Part shown: piece by piece, positions 5,816-13,661 of the stretch | How the letters are laid out: each line of letters starts with the position of its first letter | Numbering within the stretch: position 1 is the stretch's first letter | IMG/VR virus record: IMGVR_UViG_3300025889_000163 | Span: 1 to 53,175 of that record | Direction: 5' to 3' (one strand) | From: a virus | DNA length: 53,175 nt | Translations under genes and position numbers: made by a program | The notes under the pieces: model-generated | What the model was told of the DNA's origin: nothing | What the model saw: the letters and a program-made list of their open reading frames with translations, nothing else | The model's database searches: none

Positions 5816-6481
5816 ATGAAAGTAGCAGTTTTATTAGCAGGACATCATTATCAAATTACCAAAGTCATTGGTAAGGGTCTGCGAGAAAAAAACATTCGAA
5901 TATCGTCTCGTAATGGAACGCATTTTGATACTGGAAATTTACACGATAAAATTCCTCACGACGCTGATATTTACCTTTCAACTCACCCTTCTCCCGTATT
6001 GCCTGAGTACATAAATCGATTTCATTCTGTTGTTGGAACAGTTGTGGTTCCTGATGACGTTAGTCAAAGAGGTACAATTGCTGCAGGATTGCGGCAAATA
6101 GACCCAGAAAAATATGATGTAATTGTTGTCACTCGTCCTGATCTATGGGTAGAGTGTGATTGGCCAGAAATAAACGAAACGGATGTCACATTCTTACATT
6201 GGGAACTTGCAGACGGCGTAAGAGAAATGTGGTTTAAGAAGAAAACTATACGTGGGGTTGCTGATATTTTTTGGTCTTTCCCAACTAAATATCATTCGAA
6301 GATCATGAAACATCTTGAGAAAACCTCTCCGGAAGAAATGCAACCACAATATTTGCATCATCTCCCTGTACAGTTACCAGATCTTCCATACAATGCTTAT
6401 TATGATGAGTTTGCTCCTTCGGGTACAAAATATATGATCATAATAAGACTCAAGGCAGTCAGCATATTACAGTGGTCATAA
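5816..6481 (+). CDS. Glycosyltransferase-like protein
   Basis: A 221-residue protein starting MKVAVLLAGHHYQITK. The segment PEKYDVIVVTRPDLWVE (97-113) resembles the YDxVIxxRPDL segment of phage and bacterial surface-sugar proteins, and it sits beside a sugar-type methyltransferase, so a glycosyltransferase-like role is inferred; no clear DxD is seen. The last 20 residues (KYMIIIRLKAVSILQWS) look unlike the rest: from about 6430 the -1 frame reads YDHNKTQGSQHITVV without a stop into the next gene, hinting at an indel or frameshift. The start is 11 bases after tRNA-Pro. Confidence 0.45.
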   Translation: MKVAVLLAGHHYQITKVIGKGLREKNIRISSRNGTHFDTGNLHDKIPHDADIYLSTHPSPVLPEYINRFHSVVGTVVVPDDVSQRGTIAAGLRQIDPEKYDVIVVTRPDLWVECDWPEINETDVTFLHWELADGVREMWFKKKTIRGVADIFWSFPTKYHSKIMKHLEKTSPEEMQPQYLHHLPVQLPDLPYNAYYDEFAPSGTKYMIIIRLKAVSILQWS

Positions 6482-6483
6482 CT

Positions 6484-7221
6484 ATGTCATTAGAAAAAAT
6501 CTATTTAAACGATGTTGTACTTGGTAAATCCAACAAATGGTCTCCCTATTTTTCGGCATACCAGAAACATCTGGAGAAATATCTTAATCGCGACTGGGTG
6601 ACTGTTTTAGAAATTGGAGTCCAAGGAGGTGGGAGTCTAGAACTTTGGAAAAAATATTTTGGTAAAAACAGTACAATAATTGGATTAGACATTTTTAAGC
6701 ATGAACTTGTAGATAAAGTAGAGCAGTTAGGTGGAATTGATTTTTTTATTGGTCGTCAACAAAATACAGAAGACCTGGACAAAATCCTTGACAAATATCC
6801 TGAAATTGATATTGTTATTGATGATGGATCCCATATATCATACCAACAAAAAATAACATTTGATTATTTGTTCCCAAAAATAAAAGATACCGCAACATAT
6901 ATTGTTGAAGATCTTCATACTTCTTTTTGGCCAGATCATAATGGACATACTGAGAAAGGAAACGAAGAACACAGTTTCTTTAATTATGCTTTAAGTTTAA
7001 CTAAAGAAATGCAAAGATTGAAAAACAAAAAATTGTGGAATTTTCACATGACTCGTCTTTCAGACAAACAATTGGAACAAGATTTCTACAATGATGCAAT
7101 AGAGAGACCAAATTATTGGCAAAGTAATCTTGACAGCATTTCTTTTTATGAAAGTATGATCGCCTTTGAAAAGAAACCAAGGTCTATGATTTTAAATATG
7201 ATGATAGGACACATGAGATGA
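6484..7221 (+). CDS. SAM-dependent O-methyltransferase (MycE/macrocin-like)
   Basis: Class I methyltransferase fold: motif I VLEIGVQGGGSLELW (41-55), an acidic strand end at IIGLDIF and the metal-site segment IDIVIDDGSHISYQQ (109-123). The GGGSLxLW and IDDGSH signatures are those of the MycE/TylF-like sugar O-methyltransferases, which methylate sugar hydroxyls using a divalent metal. ATG 6484 fits the family start; a GTG at 6472 is in frame. It lies in a cluster of sugar-active genes, so a capsule, LPS or virion glycan is the likely target. Confidence 0.75.
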   Translation: MSLEKIYLNDVVLGKSNKWSPYFSAYQKHLEKYLNRDWVTVLEIGVQGGGSLELWKKYFGKNSTIIGLDIFKHELVDKVEQLGGIDFFIGRQQNTEDLDKILDKYPEIDIVIDDGSHISYQQKITFDYLFPKIKDTATYIVEDLHTSFWPDHNGHTEKGNEEHSFFNYALSLTKEMQRLKNKKLWNFHMTRLSDKQLEQDFYNDAIERPNYWQSNLDSISFYESMIAFEKKPRSMILNMMIGHMR

Positions 7222-7343
7222 TAGAAATTCTAGGGGTTTCTTTCTTTCTACTTGTAGGCATCTGTGGTTGCATATATGGTCTAAATCCATCGGATAAATA
7301 TACGCTGTACAAACAGTCCGATGGAGAAAATGACGATGTATGA
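7218..7343 (+). CDS. 41-residue single-pass membrane protein
   Basis: Starts MIEILGVSFFLLVGICGCIY, one hydrophobic helix of about 18 residues, followed by an acidic tail ending SDGENDDV. The start overlaps the previous stop (ATGA), and its last codons overlap the start of the nuclease gene. It is short enough that it could be chance, but the overlap pattern matches its neighbours. Confidence 0.5.
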   Translation: MIEILGVSFFLLVGICGCIYGLNPSDKYTLYKQSDGENDDV

Positions 7344-7773
7344 ATATAGGTGCAAAATTAAAAAAGTTGTCGACGGAGATACTGTCGACGTTGACATTGA
7401 TCTTGGTTTTGATGTTGTTCTTACCGATCAGCGTATTCGCCTTTACGGTATTGATACTCCTGAGTCACGTACTAGAGATGAAGTGGAAAAGAAGTACGGA
7501 CTCATTGCAAAAGAATATCTCAAGTCCAAACTTGGAAAAGAAGGAACCCTAAAAACTCATAAAGATGCAACTGGTAAGTTTGGTCGCATCCTTGGTGAGT
7601 TTATCGTATATGACGAAGATAAAGATGCATGGCGTTCTGTGAACACTATGATGATTGAGAAACATATGGCAGTAGAATATTATGGGCAAAGCAAAGAAGA
7701 CATCCAAGAGCAGCACCTCAAAAACAGGGAACTCATCGACGAAAGATACCTCTCTGACATTGAAGTGCACTAA
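7336..7773 (+). CDS. Thermonuclease (staphylococcal nuclease-like)
   Basis: SNase-fold nuclease of 145 residues that cleaves DNA or RNA with Ca2+. From ATG 7336 the sequence opens MYEYRCKIKKVVDGDTVDVD and shows the active-site string RIRLYGIDTPESR with Arg35, Asp40, Thr41 and Glu43, and a second active-site Arg84 in GKFGRILGEF. This matches the Arg/Glu/Arg triad of the family. ATG 7336 is preferred over 7321 and 7330 because GGAG at 7323 is correctly spaced. No signal peptide, so it probably acts in the cell, perhaps on host DNA. Confidence 0.85.
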   Translation: MYEYRCKIKKVVDGDTVDVDIDLGFDVVLTDQRIRLYGIDTPESRTRDEVEKKYGLIAKEYLKSKLGKEGTLKTHKDATGKFGRILGEFIVYDEDKDAWRSVNTMMIEKHMAVEYYGQSKEDIQEQHLKNRELIDERYLSDIEVH

Positions 7774-7894
7774 AAAAGGAAACTTTGTTCTCGAGCATAA
7801 TGGGAATAAATGGCGATATCCTCGTGACAAATACCCAGAAGCATATAAACATATGATGTCTTTGTTTCGTCCAGCGTCAGGTGACCCTAAATGA
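7682..7894 (+). CDS. Small basic protein overlapping the nuclease gene
   Basis: The 70-residue reading has a Lys/Ser/Thr-rich first 27 residues lying inside the nuclease gene in another frame, then a folded-looking part, CTKKGNFVLEHNGNKWRYPR, ending FRPASGDPK. The overlap of 92 bases is far longer than elsewhere here. Either the N-terminal tail is genuinely dual-coded or translation starts later, for example at TTG 7760; neither start has a clear Shine-Dalgarno. The C-terminal 45 residues look real. Function unknown. Confidence 0.5.
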   Translation: MGKAKKTSKSSTSKTGNSSTKDTSLTLKCTKKGNFVLEHNGNKWRYPRDKYPEAYKHMMSLFRPASGDPK

Positions 7895-8733
7895 ACCTGG
7901 TATTTCAATATCAAATGAGCGATCCGTCAGTTGACGATCGTAGCAATCTTGATGGATTGCCTCGTCACGAATTTTATAATAAAGTAAAAGACATAAGTTC
8001 AAGATCATTCCAGCAATATGCTAAAGATATTGGAGCAGAGTATTATTTTACTGATCAAGATTATTTTCCAGAATCTTCTGTTAAACACTACTTGAAATTC
8101 TTTTACAATATTGCTGGTCTTTGGATGGATCCCTTCTTTGATTCTTATGAAAATGTTTTGTATGTCGACACTGATATTGTTTGCAATACAAAAGAAAATA
8201 TATTTGATCAACATACTGGAGAAATAAGTGGTGTGTTGGAAAGCGATATTAAAGATGACAGGGGAAAATATCCATATGCTGCATGGGATATTAAACAAAG
8301 TTCTTTTCAGACTTTAGTTTCTGCCTATGAAGCAAACGAAGTATCCATTGAGGATGCAATGGTTTTGCCGCCAAATAATCCATCTCGAGTTCTTTGTTAT
8401 AATACTGGTGTTCTCGTTTGGTCGAAAGATGCCAGAGTAAAAGCTAGAGAAAAATGGGATCACTGGGAACGATGGTTTAATAATGGGATTGAATTAAAGT
8501 TACCAGCCTGGGCAAACAATGATCAATTTTATATAAGCGCACAGTGCGTTAAACATGATATGGATATGAACTTCCTTGATCAAACATGGAATGACAGTCC
8601 ACATTATGCTAATCCAGAACAATTGCTAGAAAGTAATTTCTTACATTATTCTGGCGGAGAACTCAAAAAACAAATGTTAAGAAGGTATGAACAAGGATGG
8701 TTCCCAACAATTAAACCTGAGGATAAAACATGA
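7891..8733 (+). CDS. Glycosyltransferase, GT-A fold (family 8-like)
   Basis: A 280-residue protein with a DxD metal-binding motif at YVDTDIV (Asp93, Asp95), an upstream HYLKFFYN helix, and the later NTGVLVWSKD (from about residue 171) and FLHYSGG segments that close the active site in GT8-like enzymes. These enzymes transfer a sugar from a nucleotide-sugar to an acceptor in the cytoplasm. The start overlaps the preceding stop by four bases. The acceptor could be a host surface glycan, phage DNA or a virion protein. Confidence 0.75.
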   Translation: MNLVFQYQMSDPSVDDRSNLDGLPRHEFYNKVKDISSRSFQQYAKDIGAEYYFTDQDYFPESSVKHYLKFFYNIAGLWMDPFFDSYENVLYVDTDIVCNTKENIFDQHTGEISGVLESDIKDDRGKYPYAAWDIKQSSFQTLVSAYEANEVSIEDAMVLPPNNPSRVLCYNTGVLVWSKDARVKAREKWDHWERWFNNGIELKLPAWANNDQFYISAQCVKHDMDMNFLDQTWNDSPHYANPEQLLESNFLHYSGGELKKQMLRRYEQGWFPTIKPEDKT

Positions 8734-8921
8734 GCAATGTAGTTAGTTTTTGTGACTATCGTCAACGCAGATTAGAACAGATTCAAGAAAATGAGTGGGA
8801 TTTATTGGATGAAGTTTTGATGAACTTAGGCGACACTGCCACTGTAACCTTGACATTGTCCGACGAAAACGGTAACATAATCTGGTCTAGTAATGGAGAA
8901 TTTGATGATAACCCGAAGTGA
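8730..8921 (+). CDS. Small acidic protein, unknown function
   Basis: Sixty-three residues beginning MSNVVSFCDYRQRRLEQIQE. The start overlaps the preceding TGA (ATGA). A helix is followed by a beta-hairpin-like segment (TATVTLTLSDENGNIIW). No family recognised; the next gene overlaps its 3' end. Confidence 0.6.
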   Translation: MSNVVSFCDYRQRRLEQIQENEWDLLDEVLMNLGDTATVTLTLSDENGNIIWSSNGEFDDNPK

Positions 8922-9102
8922 TTTTAATGAAAATGCGTTCGATCTATTGATTCGCAACGCATTGATTGAACAACTGGAAGATTTCGTAGATACTATGAAC
9001 GTTGATAGTATTCGTGATACTACCTTGGTTGAAGCATTTAAACGTGTAATTGCATACAACAGTGTGCCCGGAACTTATGAGGATGGACAATATGACATGT
9101 GA
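8905..9102 (+). CDS. Small acidic helical protein, unknown function
   Basis: Sixty-five residues from ATG 8905 (MITRSDFNENAFDLLIRNAL), chosen over ATG 8893 because GGAG at 8895-8898 is six bases upstream. The protein is acidic and helical. It overlaps both neighbours, including the start of thyX, so it sits in the thyX transcript. No function can be read. Confidence 0.55.
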   Translation: MITRSDFNENAFDLLIRNALIEQLEDFVDTMNVDSIRDTTLVEAFKRVIAYNSVPGTYEDGQYDM

Positions 9103-9775
9103 AGTGAGTCTTGTAGGCATGACAATGCCCAGCGCAACCACTGGTTGTCATTCTGCTAACGAATTGATTGCCTATGCTGCTCGGGTGAGCAACCCCAGTA
9201 ACCAGAACAATGAGAAGACTGCACCAAAGTTGTTACGTTATCTTATTAAAGAAGGTCACTGGTCTCCATTCGAGATGGTTTCAGTCACAATGGAAATTAA
9301 AACAACCCGAGATATCTCTAGGCAAATCCTAAGGCATCGGTCGTTCTCATTCCAAGAGTTTTCTCAGCGTTATGCGGTAAGCGAAGGGTTTGTAACTACG
9401 CGAGAAGCACGTAAACAGCATCCTACGAATCGACAGTTGTCAATGGTAGATGAAGACCCAAGCAAGCAAAAGAAAGCACAAGAAGTCTTTAACGAAATGC
9501 AAGCAGAGGTTGCCAAGGTTGCTAAAGACTACTATGAGATGGCGCTGAATAATGGCATTGCTAAAGAACAAGCACGTGCACTGCTTCCTGAGGGTCTCAC
9601 TGAGACTACTTTGTATATGGCAGGGACGTTACGCTCCTGGGTGCATTATTGCGAACTGAGGCGAGCACACGGAACTCAGGCAGAGCATATTGAGGTTGCC
9701 GACAAGTGTTGGGAAATCCTTGGGGTTCATTTCCCTGATGTAGTTAAAGCAGTGGAGATGCTAAATGAACATTGA
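9092..9775 (+). CDS. thyX: Flavin-dependent thymidylate synthase ThyX
   Basis: ThyX makes dTMP from dUMP using methylene-tetrahydrofolate, FAD and NADPH, supplying thymine for phage DNA. The ThyX signature RHRSFSFQEFSQRY occupies residues 81-94 from ATG 9092, preceded by GHWSPFEM (55-62) that binds flavin and nucleotide, and followed by the C-terminal TLRSWVHYCELRRAHGTQAE with the nucleotide-binding residues. ATG 9092 is preferred because GAGG lies eight bases upstream; ATGs at 9050, 9077 and 9083 are also in frame. Length (227) is normal. Unlike T4, which carries a ThyA-type enzyme (td), this phage uses ThyX, as several marine phages do. Confidence 0.95.
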   Translation: MTCEVSLVGMTMPSATTGCHSANELIAYAARVSNPSNQNNEKTAPKLLRYLIKEGHWSPFEMVSVTMEIKTTRDISRQILRHRSFSFQEFSQRYAVSEGFVTTREARKQHPTNRQLSMVDEDPSKQKKAQEVFNEMQAEVAKVAKDYYEMALNNGIAKEQARALLPEGLTETTLYMAGTLRSWVHYCELRRAHGTQAEHIEVADKCWEILGVHFPDVVKAVEMLNEH

Positions 9776-10172
9776 GATTGGTAAGACCTATCGCATGATG
9801 AACGCTTATAAGAAAAGCGTCATTGAGATCGAGTACAAGAAAAAGGGAAAGAAGCAAGCAGTAATCGAAACCTGCTGGCGCAGTGGTTCCTGGAATGTAA
9901 CGCCGATGAATGAAGACGAAATTAAATATCTTCAGGATGGATTGAACGGCGAGTCGATCGAGATCTATGAATTCCAAGAACTAGAGTTCCTGGAGACTTG
10001 GGACGGTTGTTCTGAAGACTGGGAATTCTACAACATTGACGATGAATCAGAGCAGGAGGAAATTCAAGAAGGTTGGTGGGAAGATGGACACATGTGGTTT
10101 GACGATAACGGTTGGGAAGAATTAGATCCCGAAGTAATCATTCATAATGGTATTCTCTTAGAGGAAGTATAA
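9765..10172 (+). CDS. Very acidic hypothetical protein
   Basis: A 135-residue protein, MNIEIGKTYRMMNAYKKSVI at the start, then a long acidic, Trp-rich second half (ESEQEEIQEGWWEDGHMWFD). The charge and aromatic pattern suggest either a nucleic-acid mimic or an acidic adaptor, but this is inference from composition alone. It overlaps thyX by 11 bases and is followed by a start in its stop codon. Confidence 0.6.
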   Translation: MNIEIGKTYRMMNAYKKSVIEIEYKKKGKKQAVIETCWRSGSWNVTPMNEDEIKYLQDGLNGESIEIYEFQELEFLETWDGCSEDWEFYNIDDESEQEEIQEGWWEDGHMWFDDNGWEELDPEVIIHNGILLEEV

Positions 10173-10327
10173 TGAAAGTTGGTGATAAACTTAATGGTGG
10201 TACAATCGTAGAGGTTTTTGAAGACGAAAGCGGATATGCTGTTTCTCGTAAAAACAAAAAAGAGGAAAATTATCCTCACCACAAAACTGAATATGTAACT
10301 TTTGTAAGGAAAACTAATGAACGGTAA
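10172..10327 (+). CDS. 51-residue small protein, SH3-like pattern
   Basis: Starts MKVGDKLNGGTIVEVFEDES and ends YVTFVRKTNER. ATG sits in the preceding stop (TAATG) with GAGGAAG upstream as a good ribosome binding site. The pattern of a Gly-rich turn followed by alternating strands resembles small SH3-like barrels; this is only a resemblance. Overlaps the next gene by 11 bases. Confidence 0.6.
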   Translation: MKVGDKLNGGTIVEVFEDESGYAVSRKNKKEENYPHHKTEYVTFVRKTNER

Positions 10328-10577
10328 GAAAGCAAAACTTCTTCGGAAAGTAGGTAAGTTTGATAATATCTCTAAGAAATTGTATAATAGTCTTTCTTGG
10401 CACAATAAAACAATTCTTGGTATGCTGTACAATCATCTTATTGAGAAACACAAAGATTCGCCGGAAAATCTTCCAAAAAAACCTGATCCTCGTTATCGTG
10501 TGCAAAATGAAGATGGTTCTAATAGAAAGTACCGTAGAACTCAAATGTCTCTATTAAGAAGATCTAAGATCTCGTAA
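10317..10577 (+). CDS. Small basic protein, unknown function
   Basis: Eighty-six residues, strongly basic (MNGKKAKLLRKVGKFDNISK at the start, SNRKYRRTQMSLLRRSKIS at the end). AGGAAAAC lies before the ATG. The charge suggests nucleic-acid binding, but no motif is recognised. Last in the chain 9765-10172-10317. Confidence 0.6.
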   Translation: MNGKKAKLLRKVGKFDNISKKLYNSLSWHNKTILGMLYNHLIEKHKDSPENLPKKPDPRYRVQNEDGSNRKYRRTQMSLLRRSKIS

Positions 10578-10583
10578 GAAAAA

Positions 10584-11318
10584 ATGAAATTTAAAAACGG
10601 TTGGTATCTAATAGAAGAAGAAACCGATATGGGGTATGATCTTTGGAACACCACCCAACCCTGGCAAGATGGACTAATGTTTAAAACCATGTCATATTGC
10701 AATCATATGAGAACTGCAATAGACATTGGGTGCGCTTATGGTGCAACAACATTACCTCTTGCCAAAAATTTCAATCATGTTCATAGTTTTGATATGAACA
10801 AAACTCTCTCTGAATGTTTTGTAAAAAACACTTCTGGTTTTAATAACATAACGCATTATGTAACTGGTCTTACGGATAAAGATGAAAAACGAACAGCGTT
10901 TTTTGCTAAGTGGAGTGGATATTCCACCTTACGAGAAAACCAATTTGAAACATTAAAGACTAATCTAGGAGGATATAAAGAAGAAGTTTCATGTACTTTT
11001 CTAGATAAATTTCAAATTGAAGATGTAGATCTTTTAAAAATTGATGCTGAAGGCGAAGAACTCTCTATTCTGCGAGGGGCAAGATATACTATAGGCAAAT
11101 ACAAACCAGTTGTCGTCCTAGAAAATGGTAAAAACAAGAGAGAACAAGAGTTTATATCTGCATTACATGATATAATTGGATATATTCCTGTTGAGAATTG
11201 GAGATACGATACCATTTTTATTCATCCAAATCTTCTAAAAAAGAAACGAAAAAATAATTTGACATCCTTTTTATTAAACCGTAAACTATATACAGAAAAT
11301 TTGATGGAAATAAAATGA
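10584..11318 (+). CDS. FkbM-family methyltransferase
   Basis: SAM-dependent methyltransferase with AIDIGCAYGATT (45-56) as the SAM-binding motif I and the FkbM hallmark LLKIDAEGEELSILRGA (150-166) followed by a KPVVVLE strand. FkbM enzymes typically O-methylate sugars or polyketides, and phage copies often sit beside glycosyltransferases and sugar dehydrogenases, as here. Length 244 is typical. The last ten residues overlap the next start by four bases. The basic KKKRKNN tail is unusual but of unknown meaning. Confidence 0.8.
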   Translation: MKFKNGWYLIEEETDMGYDLWNTTQPWQDGLMFKTMSYCNHMRTAIDIGCAYGATTLPLAKNFNHVHSFDMNKTLSECFVKNTSGFNNITHYVTGLTDKDEKRTAFFAKWSGYSTLRENQFETLKTNLGGYKEEVSCTFLDKFQIEDVDLLKIDAEGEELSILRGARYTIGKYKPVVVLENGKNKREQEFISALHDIIGYIPVENWRYDTIFIHPNLLKKKRKNNLTSFLLNRKLYTENLMEIK

Positions 11319-11911
11319 ACGTATTTTTCTTATCAGAAGAACCAGAAAAATGTGCAATAGAACATGTTGACAAACATGTTGTTAAAATGAATGTCGAATA
11401 TGCTCAACTACTTTCTACCGCACATCGCGTTTTAGATGGAACCTATTGGGAAGGCAGATCTACTACAGGTAGAAAAGTCTCAAGATTCTTCCTTGAAGAA
11501 GGTGAACTAAATCAAAAGCTTTACTTAGCAGCTCATATAAACCATCCTTCTGCTAAATGGGTTAGAAAATCTAAAGCAAACTATGATTGGTTATACAAAC
11601 TTTGGATGTCGCTCGGTAGAGAATTCACATATAGATATGGGAAGATGCATAAATCAATACAAGATTTGCAAATATATCTAATTGATGCACCAGCGAATAT
11701 TTCTGATGGACCTTTTACAGAACCACCTCCAGCAATGACTCAATTCCCCGAATGCATTGTTCCAGGCGATTCTATCAAATCATACAGAAATTATTATTGG
11801 ACAGCAAAAAAAGATTTTGCTGTTTGGACAAAACGAGATAAACCTACATGGTGGCAAGATTATGAACGGAAAGGGCAGCAAGAGGCGTCCAATGGAAATA
11901 TCCCAGTCTGA
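11315..11911 (+). CDS. Conserved marine T4-like phage protein, unknown function
   Basis: A 198-residue protein beginning MNVFFLSEEPEKCAIEHVDK. The stretch AIEHVDKHVVKMNVEYAQLL, then STAHRV, NHPSAKWVR, a TEPPPAM segment and PGDSIKSYRNYY, are features I associate from memory with a protein common in marine T4-like phages. Several His and Asp residues in the first 40 positions could bind metal. I cannot give a supported function; some databases may use a DNA-repair label for it, which I cannot confirm. Confidence 0.6.
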   Translation: MNVFFLSEEPEKCAIEHVDKHVVKMNVEYAQLLSTAHRVLDGTYWEGRSTTGRKVSRFFLEEGELNQKLYLAAHINHPSAKWVRKSKANYDWLYKLWMSLGREFTYRYGKMHKSIQDLQIYLIDAPANISDGPFTEPPPAMTQFPECIVPGDSIKSYRNYYWTAKKDFAVWTKRDKPTWWQDYERKGQQEASNGNIPV

Positions 11912-12170
11912 ATTCGATATTCAATGGGATCTTATATTCGGAGGTAAAAATATGAAACACGAACATCAACGAGGAATTATCACAGAAGAACTTTCTCGAT
12001 ATTTTTCTGCTGACGGTAGACGTGAAGGCGTTGTAGTGAAAAGCGAAAAGGGGTTTATGGTAGAACTGTACGAAAATAAAAAATATATCAAAACAGTAGA
12101 TGTTACTAATCATAGTGAACAGTATGCAGAAGACACTGCAGAAAATTGGACGCTTGGAGTATTGAATTGA
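11862..12170 (+). CDS. Two-part small phage protein (MNGKGSKRRP family fused to a C-terminal domain)
   Basis: From ATG 11862 the frame gives 102 residues. The first 27 residues (MNGKGSKRRPMEISQSEF, then FDIQWDLIFG) match a short protein widespread in T4-like phages as I remember it. The remaining part starts at an internal ATG (11952) preceded by a near-perfect GGAGGT at 11940-11945 and contains the motif HSEQYAEDTAENW. So the second part can be made alone, and a fused form can be made from the upstream start. The frame is open upstream of 11862 but overlaps the previous gene. Function unknown. Confidence 0.6.
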   Translation: MNGKGSKRRPMEISQSEFDIQWDLIFGGKNMKHEHQRGIITEELSRYFSADGRREGVVVKSEKGFMVELYENKKYIKTVDVTNHSEQYAEDTAENWTLGVLN

Positions 12171-12943
12171 AAATTGTAGTTGCTGGTTATGGTCCAGTTG
12201 GACAGGCAGTTGTAGAGGCAACGATACAACATCCAGGCGAAATTGATTATTTTATTGATGATCATGCGAAAGGATATGAAGTTGATCCGGTACTTCTTGA
12301 CACACCAGATGGCGTAGTAGTTTGTGTTGCGACACCTATGAGAAAGGATGGTACATGTAATACCGATCATGTCAAAGAAGTCTTTCAAAAATACGGAGAT
12401 ACAAAGTATTTGATTAAATCGGCAGTAGATCCTGTTTGGTTGAGTCAATACGCCAAAGCATTCAAAGGCAGTTATACTTACTCACCCGAGTTTCTGCGAG
12501 GCAGTCATGCGCATGGTGATCCAACTCAAGAATTTCTTAACCAAACATTTGCTATTTACGGTGGTGATGATTGTCGTTGGTGGGACGAATTTTTTCGAGC
12601 GTGTTTGCCTAATTTGAAAGACGTTAAATACGGGACACTAGAACAAGCAGCGTTTGCTAAATACGTTGAGAATTGTTTTCTAGCGACCAAAGTTACTTTC
12701 TTTAACGAGATGTATAGAATATATCATAGTCTTGGGTTTGAAGGATTTGACCAGATGGTTGATCTTGCGTGTATGGATGCAAGGATTGGTAGGTCTCACA
12801 CTCAGGTTCCCGGACCAGATGGTAAGTTTGGATATGGCGGACATTGTCTTCCTAAAGACATTTCTGCGTTGAGAAATCTTGCGAAAGAAAGTCCTCTATT
12901 GGACGCAGTTGTAGATATCAACGACGAGTTAAGAAATGCCTAA
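12167..12943 (+). CDS. UDP-glucose/GDP-mannose dehydrogenase family protein (short form)
   Basis: NAD-dependent nucleotide-sugar dehydrogenase, which oxidises a sugar C6 alcohol to the uronate. From TTG 12167 the sequence opens MKIVVAGYGPVGQ (Rossmann glycine motif), has YSPEFLRGS with Glu108, AAFAKYVENCF with Lys165 and Asn169, and GYGGHCLPKD with the catalytic Cys227. At 258 residues it lacks the C-terminal nucleotide-sugar domain of full-length enzymes of about 400. TTG is chosen because GGAG at 12156 is well placed and the codon overlaps the previous stop (TTGA). Together with the glycosyltransferases and methyltransferases it suggests phage-directed glycan remodelling. Confidence 0.8.
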   Translation: MKIVVAGYGPVGQAVVEATIQHPGEIDYFIDDHAKGYEVDPVLLDTPDGVVVCVATPMRKDGTCNTDHVKEVFQKYGDTKYLIKSAVDPVWLSQYAKAFKGSYTYSPEFLRGSHAHGDPTQEFLNQTFAIYGGDDCRWWDEFFRACLPNLKDVKYGTLEQAAFAKYVENCFLATKVTFFNEMYRIYHSLGFEGFDQMVDLACMDARIGRSHTQVPGPDGKFGYGGHCLPKDISALRNLAKESPLLDAVVDINDELRNA

Positions 12944-13661
12944 AAAGAAAAAAGGCACTTTTATCCCTAAGAAAAAGAAGACCCTTGTCCCAGAACCTAA
13001 TTGGGACAAGTTGAAACTTGCTAATACCGAAGAAGAAAAACTTGCTGCTTTTGTTGCTTGTGAAGAATTTGTACACCACGAAATAACAGATAGAGAATAT
13101 CTTCATTGGTTAAAAAAATGGTTGCGAGAATATTCTGGTTGGGATGTACGTGAAGCAGTTGAGATAATACCAGACGTGTATCTAATTTCTTTTGGTAAAC
13201 ATGGTTGGAAAGCAGTTAGACTTGGTTTTATACCAGAAAAGATTTATAATAGTCTTAGAAAAAATCTCTTTCCTTTGTTGATGCGGGCAGAAGAATTAAA
13301 ACGTAAAAATACTCCTGACCCTGCAATACACGAATCAGTTTCAAATAGAGAACCGGACTATTTTCTACATCCAGATAAAGTCAAAGGTTGGATTGATACT
13401 TGGAAAGCATATCTTCAAAACTCTAAACATGATGCTGAGTCGAACGATATAAACATAAGAATTCGTTATCAAACTGCTTTAACATATGTCGCAAATATGC
13501 AAAACTATCTAAGAACTGGGATTTGGAATGATAGTCGTTTTGGCGAGAAACGAGAAAGTAAAATTATGTGGGTTGTTAAATCTCTTGCTTATGATAATGA
13601 AGGTAACGTAAAAAGAACAAAGGGATTTTACTATCCAGACATACAAGGAATATGGGAATGA
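12936..13661 (+). CDS. Hypothetical protein upstream of gp33/gp32
   Basis: A 241-residue protein with a very basic N-terminal tail (MPKKKKGTFIPKKKKTL), an aromatic-rich helical middle (YLHWLKKWLREYSGWDVREA) and a C-terminal part with YQTALTYVANMQNYLRTG and a closing YYPDIQGIWE. I do not recognise it. In T4 the helicase loader gp59 lies next to gp33 and gp32, but this protein does not resemble gp59 to the eye. The gene overlaps its neighbours by 8 and 4 bases, so it is in the same transcript as the gp33-like gene. Confidence 0.6.
   Translation: MPKKKKGTFIPKKKKTLVPEPNWDKLKLANTEEEKLAAFVACEEFVHHEITDREYLHWLKKWLREYSGWDVREAVEIIPDVYLISFGKHGWKAVRLGFIPEKIYNSLRKNLFPLLMRAEELKRKNTPDPAIHESVSNREPDYFLHPDKVKGWIDTWKAYLQNSKHDAESNDINIRIRYQTALTYVANMQNYLRTGIWNDSRFGEKRESKIMWVVKSLAYDNEGNVKRTKGFYYPDIQGIWE

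Noticed and set aside
7293-7300. GATAAATA as a late promoter for the thermonuclease
   Set aside because: It has one mismatch and lies inside a small ORF in an accessory region without other late signals; kept only as a possibility.
12936-13661. Helicase loader gp59
   Set aside because: The position next to gp33/gp32 fits, but no resemblance to T4 gp59 was seen, so no name is given.
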